Part shown: piece after piece, positions 27,100-38,905 of the stretch
Numbering within the stretch: position 1 is the first letter of the stretch
Layout: each line of letters starts with the position of its first letter
NCBI GenBank assembly: GCA_004000515.1
Contig: CP034537.1
Coordinates: 7,027,501-7,091,500, forward strand
Direction: 5' to 3'
Source: Pseudomonas poae
GTDB taxonomy: Bacteria; Pseudomonadota; Gammaproteobacteria; Pseudomonadales; Pseudomonadaceae
DNA: 64,000 nucleotides
Program-made: the position numbers and the translations under genes
Notes under the pieces: model-generated
Told to the model about the DNA's origin: nothing
Databases searched by the model: none
The model's input: only the letters and a program-made list of their open reading frames with translations

Positions 27100-27570
27100 G
27101 AAATAAGTGCGCAGGAACGGTAACGACTAGGGATCAAAAGCCCTTGCCATGGAGATGCGTCCTGCTGTTGGTATGGCTTCATGCCAGCACAAACTACCGC
27201 AAAACGCCGAAGCCGACCATCGCGACATCACCCTCCCTACACGGCTGTTCGTCGGGATCGCGGCAGCCAAATTACCTCTGATGCGTAGTTGAGGTGGACA
27301 AAAAATCACGAAATTTATGCAGGGAGCGCACTGGTTGCTTAATGACCTGCACACAGGATGCTATCAGAGCGCCGAGAAGTCGAGAGCCTTGAATTGAGCG
27401 ACTTTGCGAGGATACGAGAGGGGACGAAAGCAGAGCGAAACACGACGAAAAAAACAAAAATGATATAAAGAAGACAAAAATAATAACTTTTTGTCATTTC
27501 AAATTGCACTTTACAGTCAATACCATTCCGCTTCCTAGATTAAATCACGAAGCGGGATGATTGTCAATAT
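27100..27570. other. Divergent promoter stretch between operon A-C and gmtY
   Basis: This region has no gene I can support. It becomes very AT-rich from about 27440 to 27540, as a promoter or recombination site might, while 27100-27430 has ordinary composition. It must hold the promoters of the leftward three-gene operon and of the rightward recombinase genes. Confidence 0.45.
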
Positions 27571-29023
27571 ATGCGTAAATCGAAGATTGCCTTGGCTGGG
27601 CAGAGCTTGAATCCAACTCCCTCGGCCTCGCAAAAGCAGCGAGCCGCCAGCAACAGCATTCAGGCTATGAACAGCCTCACGCGAGTCAAGTGCGAGCCCC
27701 CAGGCTCTACGAGACAGCCACAGGCGCACCATTGGATTTCTACAACGAGTTCACCGAGCACCTCTGGGGCGAGATCGGCATCAGTTACAAGCGCAACACG
27801 ATTATTGCAATGGAGAGAGGTGGGCGGGTGTTTGTCGAGTTCCTCTATGAAACCGGCGCCCTCTCTGGCCGGCTCGACCCTGTGACTGCGTCCAACACCA
27901 TGCATCTTTTCTCGTCCTATCTGATCGAAGGAGCAGAAGCCAAAGACCCAATCGTGCGCAAAGCCTTTATCCGAACAGACCGCAAAACTATCTCCCGCAA
28001 GTCAGCCGGCCCGTACATCGCAGGAGCCAATCTTCTGCTGACCACCTGCAGCTCGATCTCGTTCGAACAGGCAGAACTGACCTCCGTCCTGACCGGTCTG
28101 CCTCCCGAGAATCAAATCAATGCGTTGCCGGAACTCAACTCCAGGGTTCGCAGCCCTCAGGAATTAGCCCGGATCCATGCCAACACGCTGCAGGTGAAAC
28201 CCAATCTTGGCGCAGGCGCAAAAAAAGCCCGAGGCGGTCTGCGCGCCCCTAAAGTCAAGAAAGAGTGGAAGGCCAAACACATTGGTTTCGCACATATCCT
28301 ACCAATGCTTGAGAACGCTCCAACGCCATTGGACGGTTTGATCTGGAGCCTGGGACTCGGCAGCTTGAGGCTCTCGGAAGCGGTTGGGGTTCGCCTGGAG
28401 GACGTTAACGTTCGCAAGAGGATTATTCGCGTGGAAGACCCTAGTGGCCTTCGTGACACGACGAACAAGGAACGCTTTGGGTTCAAGGGTCGCAAAACTG
28501 CTGTCGTGACGATGTTCGAGCCATTCAAATCCATTTTCTGGCAGAAGCTGGCTGAATACATGGCTGTACGCCCCTGCTCCGACAGTCCCTGGCTAGTGCT
28601 GTCGCTTGATGAAGACACCTACGGTGTACCTCTCTGCGAACTCAACTCAAACAGCGTTAACAAAGCAATCAATCGCCGCATTCAAGCCACTCAGCAGAAA
28701 TTGGAGTTCGTCGCCCCCAGGGTAGCTACTCGTCCCACGACTTCCGGCACCTCTTCGGCGTGTGGGCGCGCAACTACGTAATGGTGCCTGGCCGGCCTAA
28801 GCCGGGCCTCGACCTACCTCAAATTCAGTTGTTGATGGGTCACGCCGACCTCAAAAGCACTGAGATTTACGCTGCAGATCTGGGCATTAACACCCTTGTA
28901 GACGTGGATGCTGCAAACGAACTCATCTACCACCGTGGCGCCGGCGACGGCATCGACTACTACCGTGGCCATGCCTATGCCCGCCTAGGCGAGGAGTTAC
29001 TGCAACGGAGCACGAAAGCATGA
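27571..29023 (+). CDS. gmtY: Tyrosine recombinase of Gamma-Mobile-Trio type, GmtY (two one-base breaks)
   Basis: The C-terminal half has the tyrosine-recombinase boxes: Arg in SLRLSEAVGVRLEDV, then HDFRH (His-x-x-Arg), LLMGHADLKSTEIYAA with the second His and the nucleophile Tyr. The first box and the last two are in different frames, split at a run of five C near 28719. A second break lies at a five-C run near 27701. Adding one C at each gives 484 residues in whole codons. It overlaps the next gene by ATGA. The order recombinase, very large integrase, small protein is that of the gmtY-gmtZ-gmtX trio, which I recognise from memory. A start at 27667 is possible. Confidence 0.6.
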
Positions 29024-32000
29024 TCAACATCACAGACAGCCCTATTGCGCACGCCGATGATGTTCTTGAGAGCGCAATCGCAATACTGGACGAACTGGCG
29101 GATAGGGCGCTGGCTATCGAAACGAGACCTGGCAAGGCTAACCCCGAGCTTATGCGGGATCGGCAGGCCAGACATCGCTTGGCGACATCTATCTTTCTGA
29201 GACTTCGGAAAGGCCGCCTTCTGACGACTGGAGAACTCGTAAAGCTGCATGATCTCTGCATCACCTCCAATAGCAAAGAGGACACAAAGCTCGCTGAAAC
29301 TCTTTACTCAGAGCTCACGGGTGAAATACCAGCCTACACCATGGATGTCAGAGGGCTCCGCGTCCCCCTGCGTGCAATGTTTGTACGCTTGTGGGCTAAG
29401 GGTAAAGTTACACTGCCGTACACTTTCACGGTATCTGGGGTGTGGGCTAAGTATCCCGACCTTAAAGCAGAATCTGAAACATTCATTTACGAAATCTCAG
29501 AGATCAAAACGTCTAATATTCATCGCAGCACCCGTGCATTCCAGTACCGTGTTAACTGGCACAAACCAGATGATGTTGATTTCAGCGAGCTTTGGGATGC
29601 AGCACCCAGTGTAGTGGACAAGCAGCGCTATATCCGTACTAGCACAGACAAGGTAAAGAACAACGACTTCTCATACTTGGCATGGGTTCACTGTTTTGCA
29701 AAGTCACATCCGTATATCATTAGCCCTGAGCAAGCTCGGGCGCTTGAAGCATATCACGCACACTTAAGCATGACCTCAGTCAAGGCATCGAGTGAAGCGC
29801 AAAGAAAAACCTACAGCGACTTCATCGAATACTGGGGTGGTTTTTCAGGAAAACCATCAAGAGACGAAATCCTAGAGCGCAATCGAAATCGATATCACTC
29901 AGGCGCAGATGGCCGAAAAAACAAGGCGCAAAAAAAAGCCGAAAAGAAACTGCGCCATGCCGAAACCAAAATCAGGGAAGCGCTTGATGTTCTGCCTCCC
30001 GAAGAATATTCGACCTTACCTGGGCGGGCACGCCGCTCTAGGGACAACTACGACTGGCTCAAGACTTACTACGACACCGATCTCGGCTCTGAAGATCTAA
30101 CCCGCTGGGCCAGGATCTGCGAACATCATTTAATCTATCTCGAAGATAGGTTAAACATCGCTGCGCGCCGGCAGGAAGTGGGATACGTACACATCCTGCT
30201 CGATTATCTCTGCATTTATCTTCCAGCGTGGATCAAGAAGAACCCTGAAAACCCTGTTGAGTTCCCCCGTATTAGTAGAAGAATTTCATCGTTCCATATT
30301 CTGGAATCGTACCGCCAAGAAAGCCACATTCATAAACCCCGTAGACCACTCAGAAATACCACTTCCACTGACCTTGCTCCAATTTTGTGACCTGAAGCGG
30401 ACTCGTAAAACCAAGTCGGCCTTCATCAACGCCATGTACCGCTTCTTTGAGGTCGGCATCCTAAATGCCGCTGAGATTATGGTAGACGGCGGCGTGCTGA
30501 TTAGCAGCCTCTACAAAAATCCTGTGCACCCCAAGCTTGACTCAGCAGGTAGCGGGTCGTCAGGAAAGAGTGACAAGATTGCACTACCAATCGACTCCAT
30601 GTTGATGGTAGAGGCATACATGTTGGCACTGGATGCTATCGGGGTCGAGCTTCAGAACAAATGCCTCAGAGGTGTGTACAGTCGTCAGCAAATCATAGAA
30701 TTGAGAAACTCGACTTGGATCGATCTGAAAAAGTTCGGCATTTCATACACTCTTAAGCTTTGGAATCCAAGCGACGAATCTGAATCGATCGAAGTACCCA
30801 TCGAAAAAATCATGAACATTTACTCATGGTGGAATGGTAAATACCGATCAACCGACGGGTATGTCTACGCGCCCTGGCTTTCTCAACTCAGGATGTTAAC
30901 CGTAGCCCTTTTTTCAGGACTGCGGCTTCAGAACAGCCAGTGGCTTGATGTTCGCAACTTTGACAAGTACTACGATGAGACGATGAGAGGCAGCATTGGC
31001 AGCTGCGTCCTTTTGTAAATACCGACAAAAGTGGAAATAGCCGCCCTGTAACTCTTCCATATAAGGTAATGGACGTCCTTCTTCTAGAGCGACACTTCCA
31101 AACTAAAGAACATCGAAATAAATACAAGAGCATCAACTATCAAAATGACCCCGCCAACCAGGGAGCCTACAGCCCGATCCACCCCCTATTTCGTAGCCCG
31201 TGGTGTAAATCTGGAACACCCTTCTCCGACACTTCGTACAACAAAAAGTGGATATTGATCCTGAGAGGATTTCAGGATTTGTACAACAGCTTTGTACCTA
31301 CTGAGCGTCAGCACGAATTTGTCGAATGCAACGACAAGGGGGAATGGTCAGCAGTCCATACACCACATGCCCTGCGTGCCACATGGATCACGCATCGCCG
31401 GATCTATGCCTACCTTGATTATTCCATCATTGGGGCACAAGTAGGCCATGCTCAAGAATTCACGAGTGCGCACTATGTCGTTCCAACCACACAAGAATCA
31501 GTAGCAATTATCGATGCCGCCAACAGAAATGTGGGGCAGCATGCATATGCAGCCCTGATGGGCAGGACTCTCACTCCATCGTCTCCAGACTCAGCGATGG
31601 TCAAGGGTTGGGCACAGAGCAGAGAAGCGGTCATACGCGACCAGCATCTAATCTCAGTGATACCAGAAATCTTGGACACAGAAGAGACGGGCCTCGACTT
31701 GATCGCGAGTACCAAAGACCAACGCATCAAGTTTATGGACTGCTGCATATGCGCATTGAATGGCAACTGTCCCAAAAAGCTTTTGGACTTCACCAAGATG
31801 ACGAGGACATGTGGAATCTGCCCATATGCCGTGTTTGGGATCGACCATCTCCCTGGGCTGAATGCCAAGATTAGAGAGCTTGCAAACCATGGTGAGCAGC
31901 TGAAAAAAAACTCCAGAGAGCCCACAAGCTTCACCCCACATCTTCGGACATCGAGGTCATCCATGAGGAGCTTTCGCTGTGCATGCTGGAGCTCGCAGGG

Positions 32001-32396
32001 TACCGACAAGCTTGCCAGATCCTGGAGCAGAACTGGCGGGAAGAAGAGTTCTCACCAGGCTACATCGCCCGCCACAGGGATCTTTCTACCACTGTACGGC
32101 AAAGCGTGGATATGAATGACCCCAAACAACGCGTCCTTTCAATGCTGATAGACGCCTCTCAATTCCCTGCCTTCGCGTCAGAGCACTACCCTCTGATTCT
32201 TGATGAGCTGACACGCAACTCCGAGTTCATGCAGGTCGCCACTCAGCCAATCGAGGAGCGGGAAATCTACATCGGGCAGATCTTGTCGATCATGGGCGGT
32301 ACAGGCCTTTCGTTCGAGGACATCTCTACATATGCGCTGGGTAAGCCCTCTGCCCTCCTCCTCAACTGTCAGGCCTCAATGGCAGGAGCGAGCTGA
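29020..32396 (+). pseudogene. gmtZ: Large Gamma-Mobile-Trio integrase GmtZ, broken by an 8-base duplication
   Basis: Four frames in turn cover one 1122-residue product. The breaks are a C run near 30264 (five, should be four), an exact 8-base tandem duplication at 30972-30987, and an A run near 31904 (eight, should be nine). After these corrections the length is 1123 codons including the stop. The C-terminal part has THALRATWITHRR and IGAQVGHAQEFTSAHYV, a tyrosine-recombinase His-x-x-Arg and His/Tyr set. A Cys-rich CCICALNGNCPKK...CGIC segment follows and may bind zinc. The duplication is not a homopolymer error and, if real, leaves the integrase inactive. Confidence 0.6.
30972..30987 (+). 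repeat. 8-base tandem duplication inside gmtZ
   Basis: ACGATGAG occurs twice in direct succession (30972-30979 and 30980-30987). Removing one copy restores the frame, giving YYDERQHWQLRPFVNTDKSG across the site. The present form stops 11 codons later at 31018. Confidence 0.8.
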
Positions 32397-32435
32397 GATG
32401 ATCAGGCGAGTTCGTAAGGCTGGGCAGATCTGAAC

Positions 32436-33053
32436 ATGAAAAGAAAACCCACCAAAGCTCTGTCCACCCCAATGCCTAAAGAGCGAAGAGGTGCATCACA
32501 ACTCAAGGCAACGATTGCTCGAATCCATGCCGCCTTGCAGGTGCTTCAACAACAGGCTGAGCCCTTCAAAAACATCAGTCAGCTGGCTGATGAAGTCGCT
32601 CGTATCTGCGGCGTCGACCGCAGCCTGCTCTTAAAGCGCGGAAAGTCATACAGGAAGTGCCTCGACGCTTACCCAGGGCTCCTTGGCGATGGAAGTACCC
32701 CACCCACTCCATACAACACGAACATAGACCCACTGCATCCGGTCATGATCCGGAACACCCAGTTGGAGGAGGAGAACGCCAAGCTTCGCAACATCGTGGA
32801 CGATTTGTCGAAACGTCCCGTGCAGGCTGCCCGGTCTCAGGACGTTGCTACCAAGGCCAGCGGAGTGGCTGAGTACCAGCGCGAGTATGAAGTGACCTGC
32901 CAGTTGGTGGACAGGATCCTCGATCACAAGCGGGCCATTCGGATCATCAACGGCACCCTGACCGACCTCTCGGATGTCAGCGGCATCCCGAAACCGATAG
33001 CCGACTCAACACTCATTGCCCCCTATGTCGAATGGAAGAATGCCCGTGCGTGA
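32436..33053 (+). CDS. gmtX: Gamma-Mobile-Trio protein GmtX
   Basis: This 205-residue protein has a basic, Lys-rich N-terminus (MKRKPTKALS) and an HTH-like helical segment around residues 40-70. A coiled-coil heptad stretch follows near 110-130 (LEEENAKLRNIVDDL), then a helical C-terminus. It is the third gene of the set, after the two recombinases, in the position and size of GmtX, which has no known activity of its own. It is intact. The next gene starts inside its last 14 bases. Confidence 0.58.
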   Translation: MKRKPTKALSTPMPKERRGASQLKATIARIHAALQVLQQQAEPFKNISQLADEVARICGVDRSLLLKRGKSYRKCLDAYPGLLGDGSTPPTPYNTNIDPLHPVMIRNTQLEEENAKLRNIVDDLSKRPVQAARSQDVATKASGVAEYQREYEVTCQLVDRILDHKRAIRIINGTLTDLSDVSGIPKPIADSTLIAPYVEWKNARA

Positions 33054-33540
33054 ACTGAATGATCGTATCTACAGTGCTGAGGCTGAGGCTGAAGTTGGGT
33101 TGGGAGTTGGGGCTAGGTCAGCCGGGAGTGCTTCTGGAGGCGGTTCGCCGCATGAAGTGCTACGCGCCATGAAACCGGAACTGGAGTCGGCGAAGAGGCT
33201 GCACCAGGTAGCTCTGGAGATCATCGAGTCAGGTAAGAGCGTGCCGATGCGGGCCGGCAAGATAAACCTTGCATGGCTGGCCGGGACGGTGGGGCTTACC
33301 AGGCAGGTCTTCTACGAGAGGCGCGGCGGGCCAGAGCTGTCCCAGATTGCAGAGCTGCTGCTGGAGCATGTGCGATCTCACCCCTCCACCAAGGCCCATT
33401 CGCAGTACGACAAATCACTGGCCAGCTTACGAACCGAGATCCAGCTACTCAGAACCCAGCTGCGAGATGCCGAGCGTGGCTTGCAGCGTGCGGCTTTCCG
33501 AGAAGAGATCATTCGGTCAGGGAAGATTCTCACATTCTGA
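33040..33540 (+). CDS. Unknown coiled-coil protein overlapping gmtX
   Basis: From the ATG at 33040 the frame gives about 166 residues, overlapping gmtX by 14 bases, which suggests coupled translation. After a Gly/Ser/Ala-rich linker there is an HTH-like segment INLAWLAGTVGLTRQVFYER, and the last 60 residues form a coiled coil (LASLRTEIQLLRTQLRDAER). It looks like an accessory DNA-binding subunit of the recombinase set or the first gene of the cargo. I do not recognise a family. Confidence 0.6.
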   Translation: MPVRELNDRIYSAEAEAEVGLGVGARSAGSASGGGSPHEVLRAMKPELESAKRLHQVALEIIESGKSVPMRAGKINLAWLAGTVGLTRQVFYERRGGPELSQIAELLLEHVRSHPSTKAHSQYDKSLASLRTEIQLLRTQLRDAERGLQRAAFREEIIRSGKILTF

Positions 33541-33631
33541 CTGGGCGCTTGGCAGGCCCGCTTCGCGGCCTTACAGCAGCTTCCGTCCAGCTTCATTTCC
33601 CTGTCTTTCTACCCAACGGTGCATCAGGCCA

Positions 33632-35601
33632 ATGGCAAAGTACTACTTCGTCCGGAAATTCACACTCACGCTGGGTGGCGAGCGGCAATTCCACCTTCTA
33701 TCGCTGACCACCGGGACATCCTTCAAGGCGCGGCTCGATCCGGAGCTAGTGTCAAAACCCATATTCCCCGGCATGACCTATAGCGCGTCCATCGCTAAGC
33801 GCGGTCGGGGGCTGGTCATTACCTACCTATACCCCGCTCTTTGCGTGGAATACGACGAATGCAGGGCACTGGCGGGCTTCGTTAGTACACAGAAAGCGCT
33901 CCCCCAATACTCACCGCCGTCCGGACTCGCGAGCGCTTTGGAACAAGCTGCTTTGCTGGAACAGTGCAGTGTGCGGCAGCTGCTTGACCATCGGAGTCGG
34001 TTCATTCTTGGGAAGCACCTGGGCGATGCTCAGACGGCCCAGTTGCAGTTCGCATGGCAGGAGTACCAGGCCTTCCAGGATTCGGTGTCTGGACTCATGA
34101 TTCAAGGATTCGATCAAGCCAGTGCGGAGCAGATGGTGATTTGTCTGCCGTTAAACGCCTGCTTCCTCCTTATTTATCCCCCACTGGCACTGCCGTTTCT
34201 TGAGACCAATGACGACTCAGTTCTGGATCATCCAGGCTTCGATCAGACGCCCGGATTGAGGAAGGCCTGGGCACTGCTAAGGCATCTGGAAGCCCAGTCG
34301 ACGGTGGGGAACACCCTTGTTGAGGTCGCTTCTGTTTATGGGTGTGGGGCTGATGTGGTTGGGATAAATGCGGTTGAGGTAGATGGCGGTGGTGATGTTA
34401 TCGGCAGCGTCATCGCGGGCTCGGACGATGTGCTTGAGGCGATTCGCGAGTGTGAGTGCCACGGCTGGGTTGTGGCGACGGAGGGCTACGTTCAGCTCCA
34501 GTCGAACCATATCCTGCAGAGCGCGGTACGCCATCATCTGACCAGGATCTGCACCCCCTTTCACCCAGTCTATAGCGAGCGTGAGATTGAACACGCCTTC
34601 AGCCGCTTGAGCGCGTTCACCCCGGACATGTTCGCATTCGACATGCTCGACGAAGTGACCTTGGCACTGAATTCACGCGTGCTGTTCGTTCGATATGACG
34701 ATGTCAAAGCAGCCGTCGAATTCACCCAGCAGTACTGTGCGGTCTCGGAGCTTTTGACGAATTCCGCTCCGACCTCGGTGACGATCGCGAAGGCCAGGTG
34801 CGCGGCCTATGAAAATGAGTTAGGTCATGCCCCTGTCCCGTTCTACGAAATTACAGATGGCGCGCATGTGCAGGCAATCGTCGTGCATCAGTTCAATCAG
34901 TTGCCCTTGTTCGAGATTTTTCAACTGCTGGCAGAGCTGGAGAATGTGGTGAATTTGGTTGCACTGGTCGATACCACCCTGCCGGCCAATGCAGCTGTTG
35001 ACCAGATGTCTCGCTACTTCCCCACCGTGGATGTCCGCATTCGCCAGCAAGGTGCTTTGCCGATCCAGCAATGCCTTCGGAACCTCTCCGAGATCGAGGC
35101 ACGGATTGATGCAGAGGCCGTTCAGCGCATCGCGGTGATCTGTGATTGCCCTGATCTTAACCAGTTGCTCAATCGGCGATACAGCTCAGTTCCAGTAGAT
35201 ACGAAGGTGCCTAAAAAGGGCGACATAATTCGGCTCTCACCACGTGGTCTTCGACGTAAAGATGACTTCCTGATTCGCATTGTGAACGTCAAGTCGAATG
35301 AGCTTTTCGTGTCTCAGTCACAGACGTATCGGATGATCAAAGCGGACGAGTTCGCGGGGTACACATGGGATGCAGGATTTGCATTGAGTCCGGACGAAGC
35401 ACTGGGGGTCGAGCTTCCTCCGGTACTGGTGTTCACCTCCGCTCAACGCGGTGCTGGTGGGGAAAGGATGGGGCTGCCTTCGTCAGGAACCTGCAGGCGC
35501 AAGGAGTTCGCGTGATTGAGCACTGCGTGTATGAGATTGAAGGGTTTCCGAGGCTTGCGAGTCCTGGGACTTTGCAGCGGATTGTGCCGCTGGTTGAGTG
35601 A
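33632..35601 (+). CDS. Large unknown cargo protein, possibly degenerate helicase-like (one-base break)
   Basis: I start this at the ATG at 33632 (MAKYYFVRKFTLTLGG); a much longer open frame upstream overlaps the preceding gene and is not credible. A single G missing from a run of four near 35461 splits the C-terminus; with it the protein is 656 residues and ends LQRIVPLVE. The helical middle has a segment like the N-terminal region of RecD2 helicases. A later SH3-like stretch (KKGDIIRLSPRGLRRKDDF) also fits that family, but no Walker A is present. It may be a regulatory partner of the nuclease/helicase pair downstream. Confidence 0.5.
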
Positions 35602-35772
35602 TGCTTGATTGGGCTGCCCCTAGACTGTCGTGGCAGCCCCCACCAAGACACGATCAACCCCATCGCTTTGGCCACGGAGCGGCATCCGACTCTGAAAAAC
35701 AATAAGCCATACATTGAGTTATGTTTGAGCTCAGCTACCCTTGATTGCACTAGGCCACTTCTCGGGTGATGG

Positions 35773-37488
35773 ATGCGTGTTGAGCAGTTGACTGTAAAGA
35801 ATTTCAGGGGCATCAAGCATCTCGAATGGAAGCTGATGGGACAGTCCATTTGTTGCCTGATCGGCGTCGGTGACAGCGCGAAAACAACCGTGCTGGATGC
35901 TGTGGAGGCAGCGTTATCCCCACGGTGGATGACCTTCAACGAGACCGACTTCCACCACGCGAACACCGCTGAAGACATCGAAGTGGAAGTCACTATCGGC
36001 GAATTGTCCCGCGCCCTGCTCTCTGATGGTCGCTTCGGCCTGTATCTTCGTGGCCTCTCCCCAACGGGCGAGCTCAACGATGAACCCGAGGACGCCGACA
36101 CCCCAGTCCTGACAGTAAGACTTTCGGTCGATGCGACCATGGAACCCGTTTGGTCTCTGGTCTGCGATCGCTATCCAGTCCCAAGAATCCTTTCGAACAG
36201 GGACAGGGCCATGTTCTGCCTTGTCCGGCTGGCCGGTGACGAGGCACGCCATCTGACCTGGGCCCAAGGGTCAGTACTCTCCAAGATGACTGAGGCCAAC
36301 GATGAGACCGCGCAGATGCTGGCTCATGCTTATCGTTCTGCCCGTCAAAGTGCCAACCTGGGCTCCATCCCAGAGTTAGCCCAAGCTGCAGCCTCTGCCG
36401 AAACGGCTGCCCGCTCACTCGGCGCCTACATCAACCAAGCCTACTGCCCCGACCTTGAGCTTGGGCGAGGTGGATTCAACTCCAGCTCGATCGCGTTGCA
36501 TGACGGCTCGGTACCATTGCGATTGGCAGGCCTTGGAACCAGGCGTTTGGCGACATTGGCTGTTCAACGTTCAGCCATCAGCGAAGGCGCCATTGTGCTC
36601 GTTGATGAGCTGGAGCAAGGCCTAGAACCACACCGCGTCCTTGGCGCAATGGCGCAGCTCAAAAAATGGCAACAGGAGGCAGAGAAAGCGCATCTGGCTA
36701 AGGGCCAAATTCTCATGACCACTCATTCCGATGTCGTCCTGGCTGAGCTGCCTCCACCGTCTCTGTTCATCGTTTCCCGCTCGCCCGAGGCGGTTGCAGA
36801 CATCAAACATGCCCATGCAAGCGGAGATATTTCCCGAGTTTTAAAGGGGCCCCACGGGCCCTATTCGCCCGGAAAATTTTGCTCTGTGAGGGCGCAACAG
36901 AACTGGGAATGATGTTTGGATTGAGGGAGCGCTACCCCGACAGACACGATGGTGTTCCGATCGAGCAACTCGGCGCGGCCATTGTTGATGGGGTGGATCA
37001 GCAGGCCCACCCTTGGCACTCGCGCTCCGGGCACTCGGATACGAAGTGGGTCTGTTCAGAGATTCAGATCGAAAACTGGACGCTCACTTTGCTACCAAAC
37101 TACAAGTTCAAGGCGTGCGCGTCATCGAGTATGGGAGTGGTCTTAACACGGAGCGGGCGGTGTTCCAATCAGCCACTGATGCCCAAATTGACGGCCTGCT
37201 CGACCTGGTAGCTGGCTTCATTAGTGAGCCCACATTGGTGGATCATCTAGCAAAGACCTTCGAGGGCCTTGATGTCGACGCCTGTTTTTGTGATTGGGAT
37301 CTGGTCGGCGTCTGCCCAAACCCTCGGCTACGCCTAAGCGATCTAGCCGCCGAAAAAAGCTGGTTCAAAATGCTGAGCGCGGTCGCGCTATATCCGCGCT
37401 CGTGATGCAAATTATCGACAACCCACATGTGTCGCCGATAGGCATATGCCTCCGCACGGTTGAGAGCTGGCTTTATGGTAACGCCTGA
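35773..37488 (+). CDS. OLD-family ATP-dependent endonuclease, GajA-like (three one-base breaks)
   Basis: Corrected, this is 572 residues, near the length of GajA. The N-terminal ATPase has a Walker A of the GVGDSAKTTVLDAVEAAL form (residues about 32-49), with Ala in place of the usual Gly before Lys-Thr. It also has an ABC-like VLVDELEQGLEPHR Walker B and MTTHSDVV. A TOPRIM domain follows: ILLCEGATELGMM gives the Glu and GLFRDSDRKLD the D-x-D. Breaks lie at a G/C run near 36848, a C run near 37010 and an A run near 37368, each one base short. The helicase gene starts inside its end, as in two-gene Gabija systems. Confidence 0.7.
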
Positions 37489-38861
37489 GTCCATTCTCAC
37501 GCTCAGCCGTCAGGCTGTCGTGGCTCCAGCTGGCCATGGAAAAACGGAACTGATCGCCAAGGTGGCCGCATTAGGGCGCCGAACCTTAGTACTGACTCAC
37601 ACGCATGCAGGCGTTCATGCAATCCGGGCTCGCCTCCAGCGAATGCACGTGCCCAGCGACAAGGTCGTCGTAGACACCATCGCATCGTGGGCTCGCCAGT
37701 ACTTCCAGGCGTTCCCCGGTCGTTCAGGAGGGCCTGCACTTCATCCCAACAAGCCCAATTGGGATGACGTATACCGTGGTGCAGCTTCGATCCTGCAAAG
37801 CCCTGTCGTCCAAGAGGTCATCAAGGCCTCCTACGACCGCGTGCTGATAGACGAATATCAAGACTGCGAGCAGTATCAGCATTTGATTGCTGGCTGGCTC
37901 TCCTGCATCGTTCCGACCGTTATTTTCGGGGATCCCATGCAGGGCATCTTTGAATTCGTCGAAACCAAAATCGGCTGGAGCGACTCTGTCGCCAGTTACT
38001 TCACCCACGCTTATGAACTTCAAATACCCCACCGCTGGGCCACAGCAAATACCGAGCTGGGTAAGTGGATTGCGGAAACTCGGCAGAAGCTGATGACAGG
38101 GAAACCAATCGACCTGCGAGAGGGGCCCATTAAATACATCCAGAGCAATAACGCATTTGATATGTCGTTGTTCTTTGATGAGTTCAACTCCAGAACCGGC
38201 TCGACGGCAGCGATAAACTGCTGGAGAAACACCTGCAATGACTTAGCCAAGAGCACCAGAGGTGCTTTTCAATCCATTGAAGAAATAGCGGCGAAGCGTT
38301 TGATGGATTTTGCAGAGATCTGGGATATGTCAGTGTCCGCGCCACAAGCACGCGCCGATGGGTTGAGGTCACTGATTGATGATGCGATCACTCGCGCTCC
38401 AGCAGCGCCAGGGCATCCATCCGACGCCATTCTCGATATCGAAATATCCGCAGCCTGGGCGGTACTGTCGATTAATGGTTCAGCTGAAAGTGCTCTGGAG
38501 GTATTGAAGCTGGAAAGGAGCCACCCCTATCGAGAACATTCCGAGGGGAGCTCATCGGTGATACCAGGCGGGCATTAAGTGAAATCATGGATGGCAGGCA
38601 TCAGAGCCTTGTCGCTGCGTCGGAAGCAGTAAGGCAGCGCTTAAGCAGGATAGGAAGAGCACCGGTGGCCAGGACAATATCAACCCCCTGCTCCTCAAAG
38701 GGCTGGAGTTCGACCACGTATTGATTCCCGACGCGATCCACTACACAAGGCAAAAATCTGCAGCTGCCAAGTCTTTCTACGTCGCCATTTCCAGAGCCAG
38801 GCACACCCTCACGATCTCTAGCAAAACTCCCATTCTGGAATTCCCTCTGCCGAACCTTTAG
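37475..38861 (+). CDS. UvrD/Rep-like helicase, GajB-like (two one-base breaks)
   Basis: The ATG at 37475 overlaps the nuclease gene by 14 bases. The N-terminus has the Walker A APAGHGKTELIAKVA, motif Ia TLVLTHTHAGVHAIRARL and the Walker B LIDEYQDCEQYQHL. The frame breaks at a C run near 38526 and at GG near 38659; restoring one base at each carries it through LKGLEFDHVLIPDA and YVAISRARHTLTI (motifs V-VI). The protein then ends at 38861 after 462 residues. Together with the upstream OLD nuclease this is the gene pair of a Gabija anti-phage system. The match to canonical Gabija is by architecture only. Confidence 0.68.
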
Positions 38862-38905
38862 TGGATATAACCATTAGCGCTACACATGATATGTAGGGGA
38901 GCAAT

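Noticed and set aside
28700..28790. Programmed frameshift in the recombinase gmtY
   Set aside because: The C run is like many other homopolymer breaks in ordinary core genes, and no stimulating structure or conserved slip site was evident; error is the simpler explanation.
33269..33631. N-terminal extension of the large frame ending at 35515
   Set aside because: It overlaps the 33040-33540 gene in another frame, is Ser/Pro/Arg-rich like a shadow frame, and a good ATG with protein-like sequence follows at 33632.
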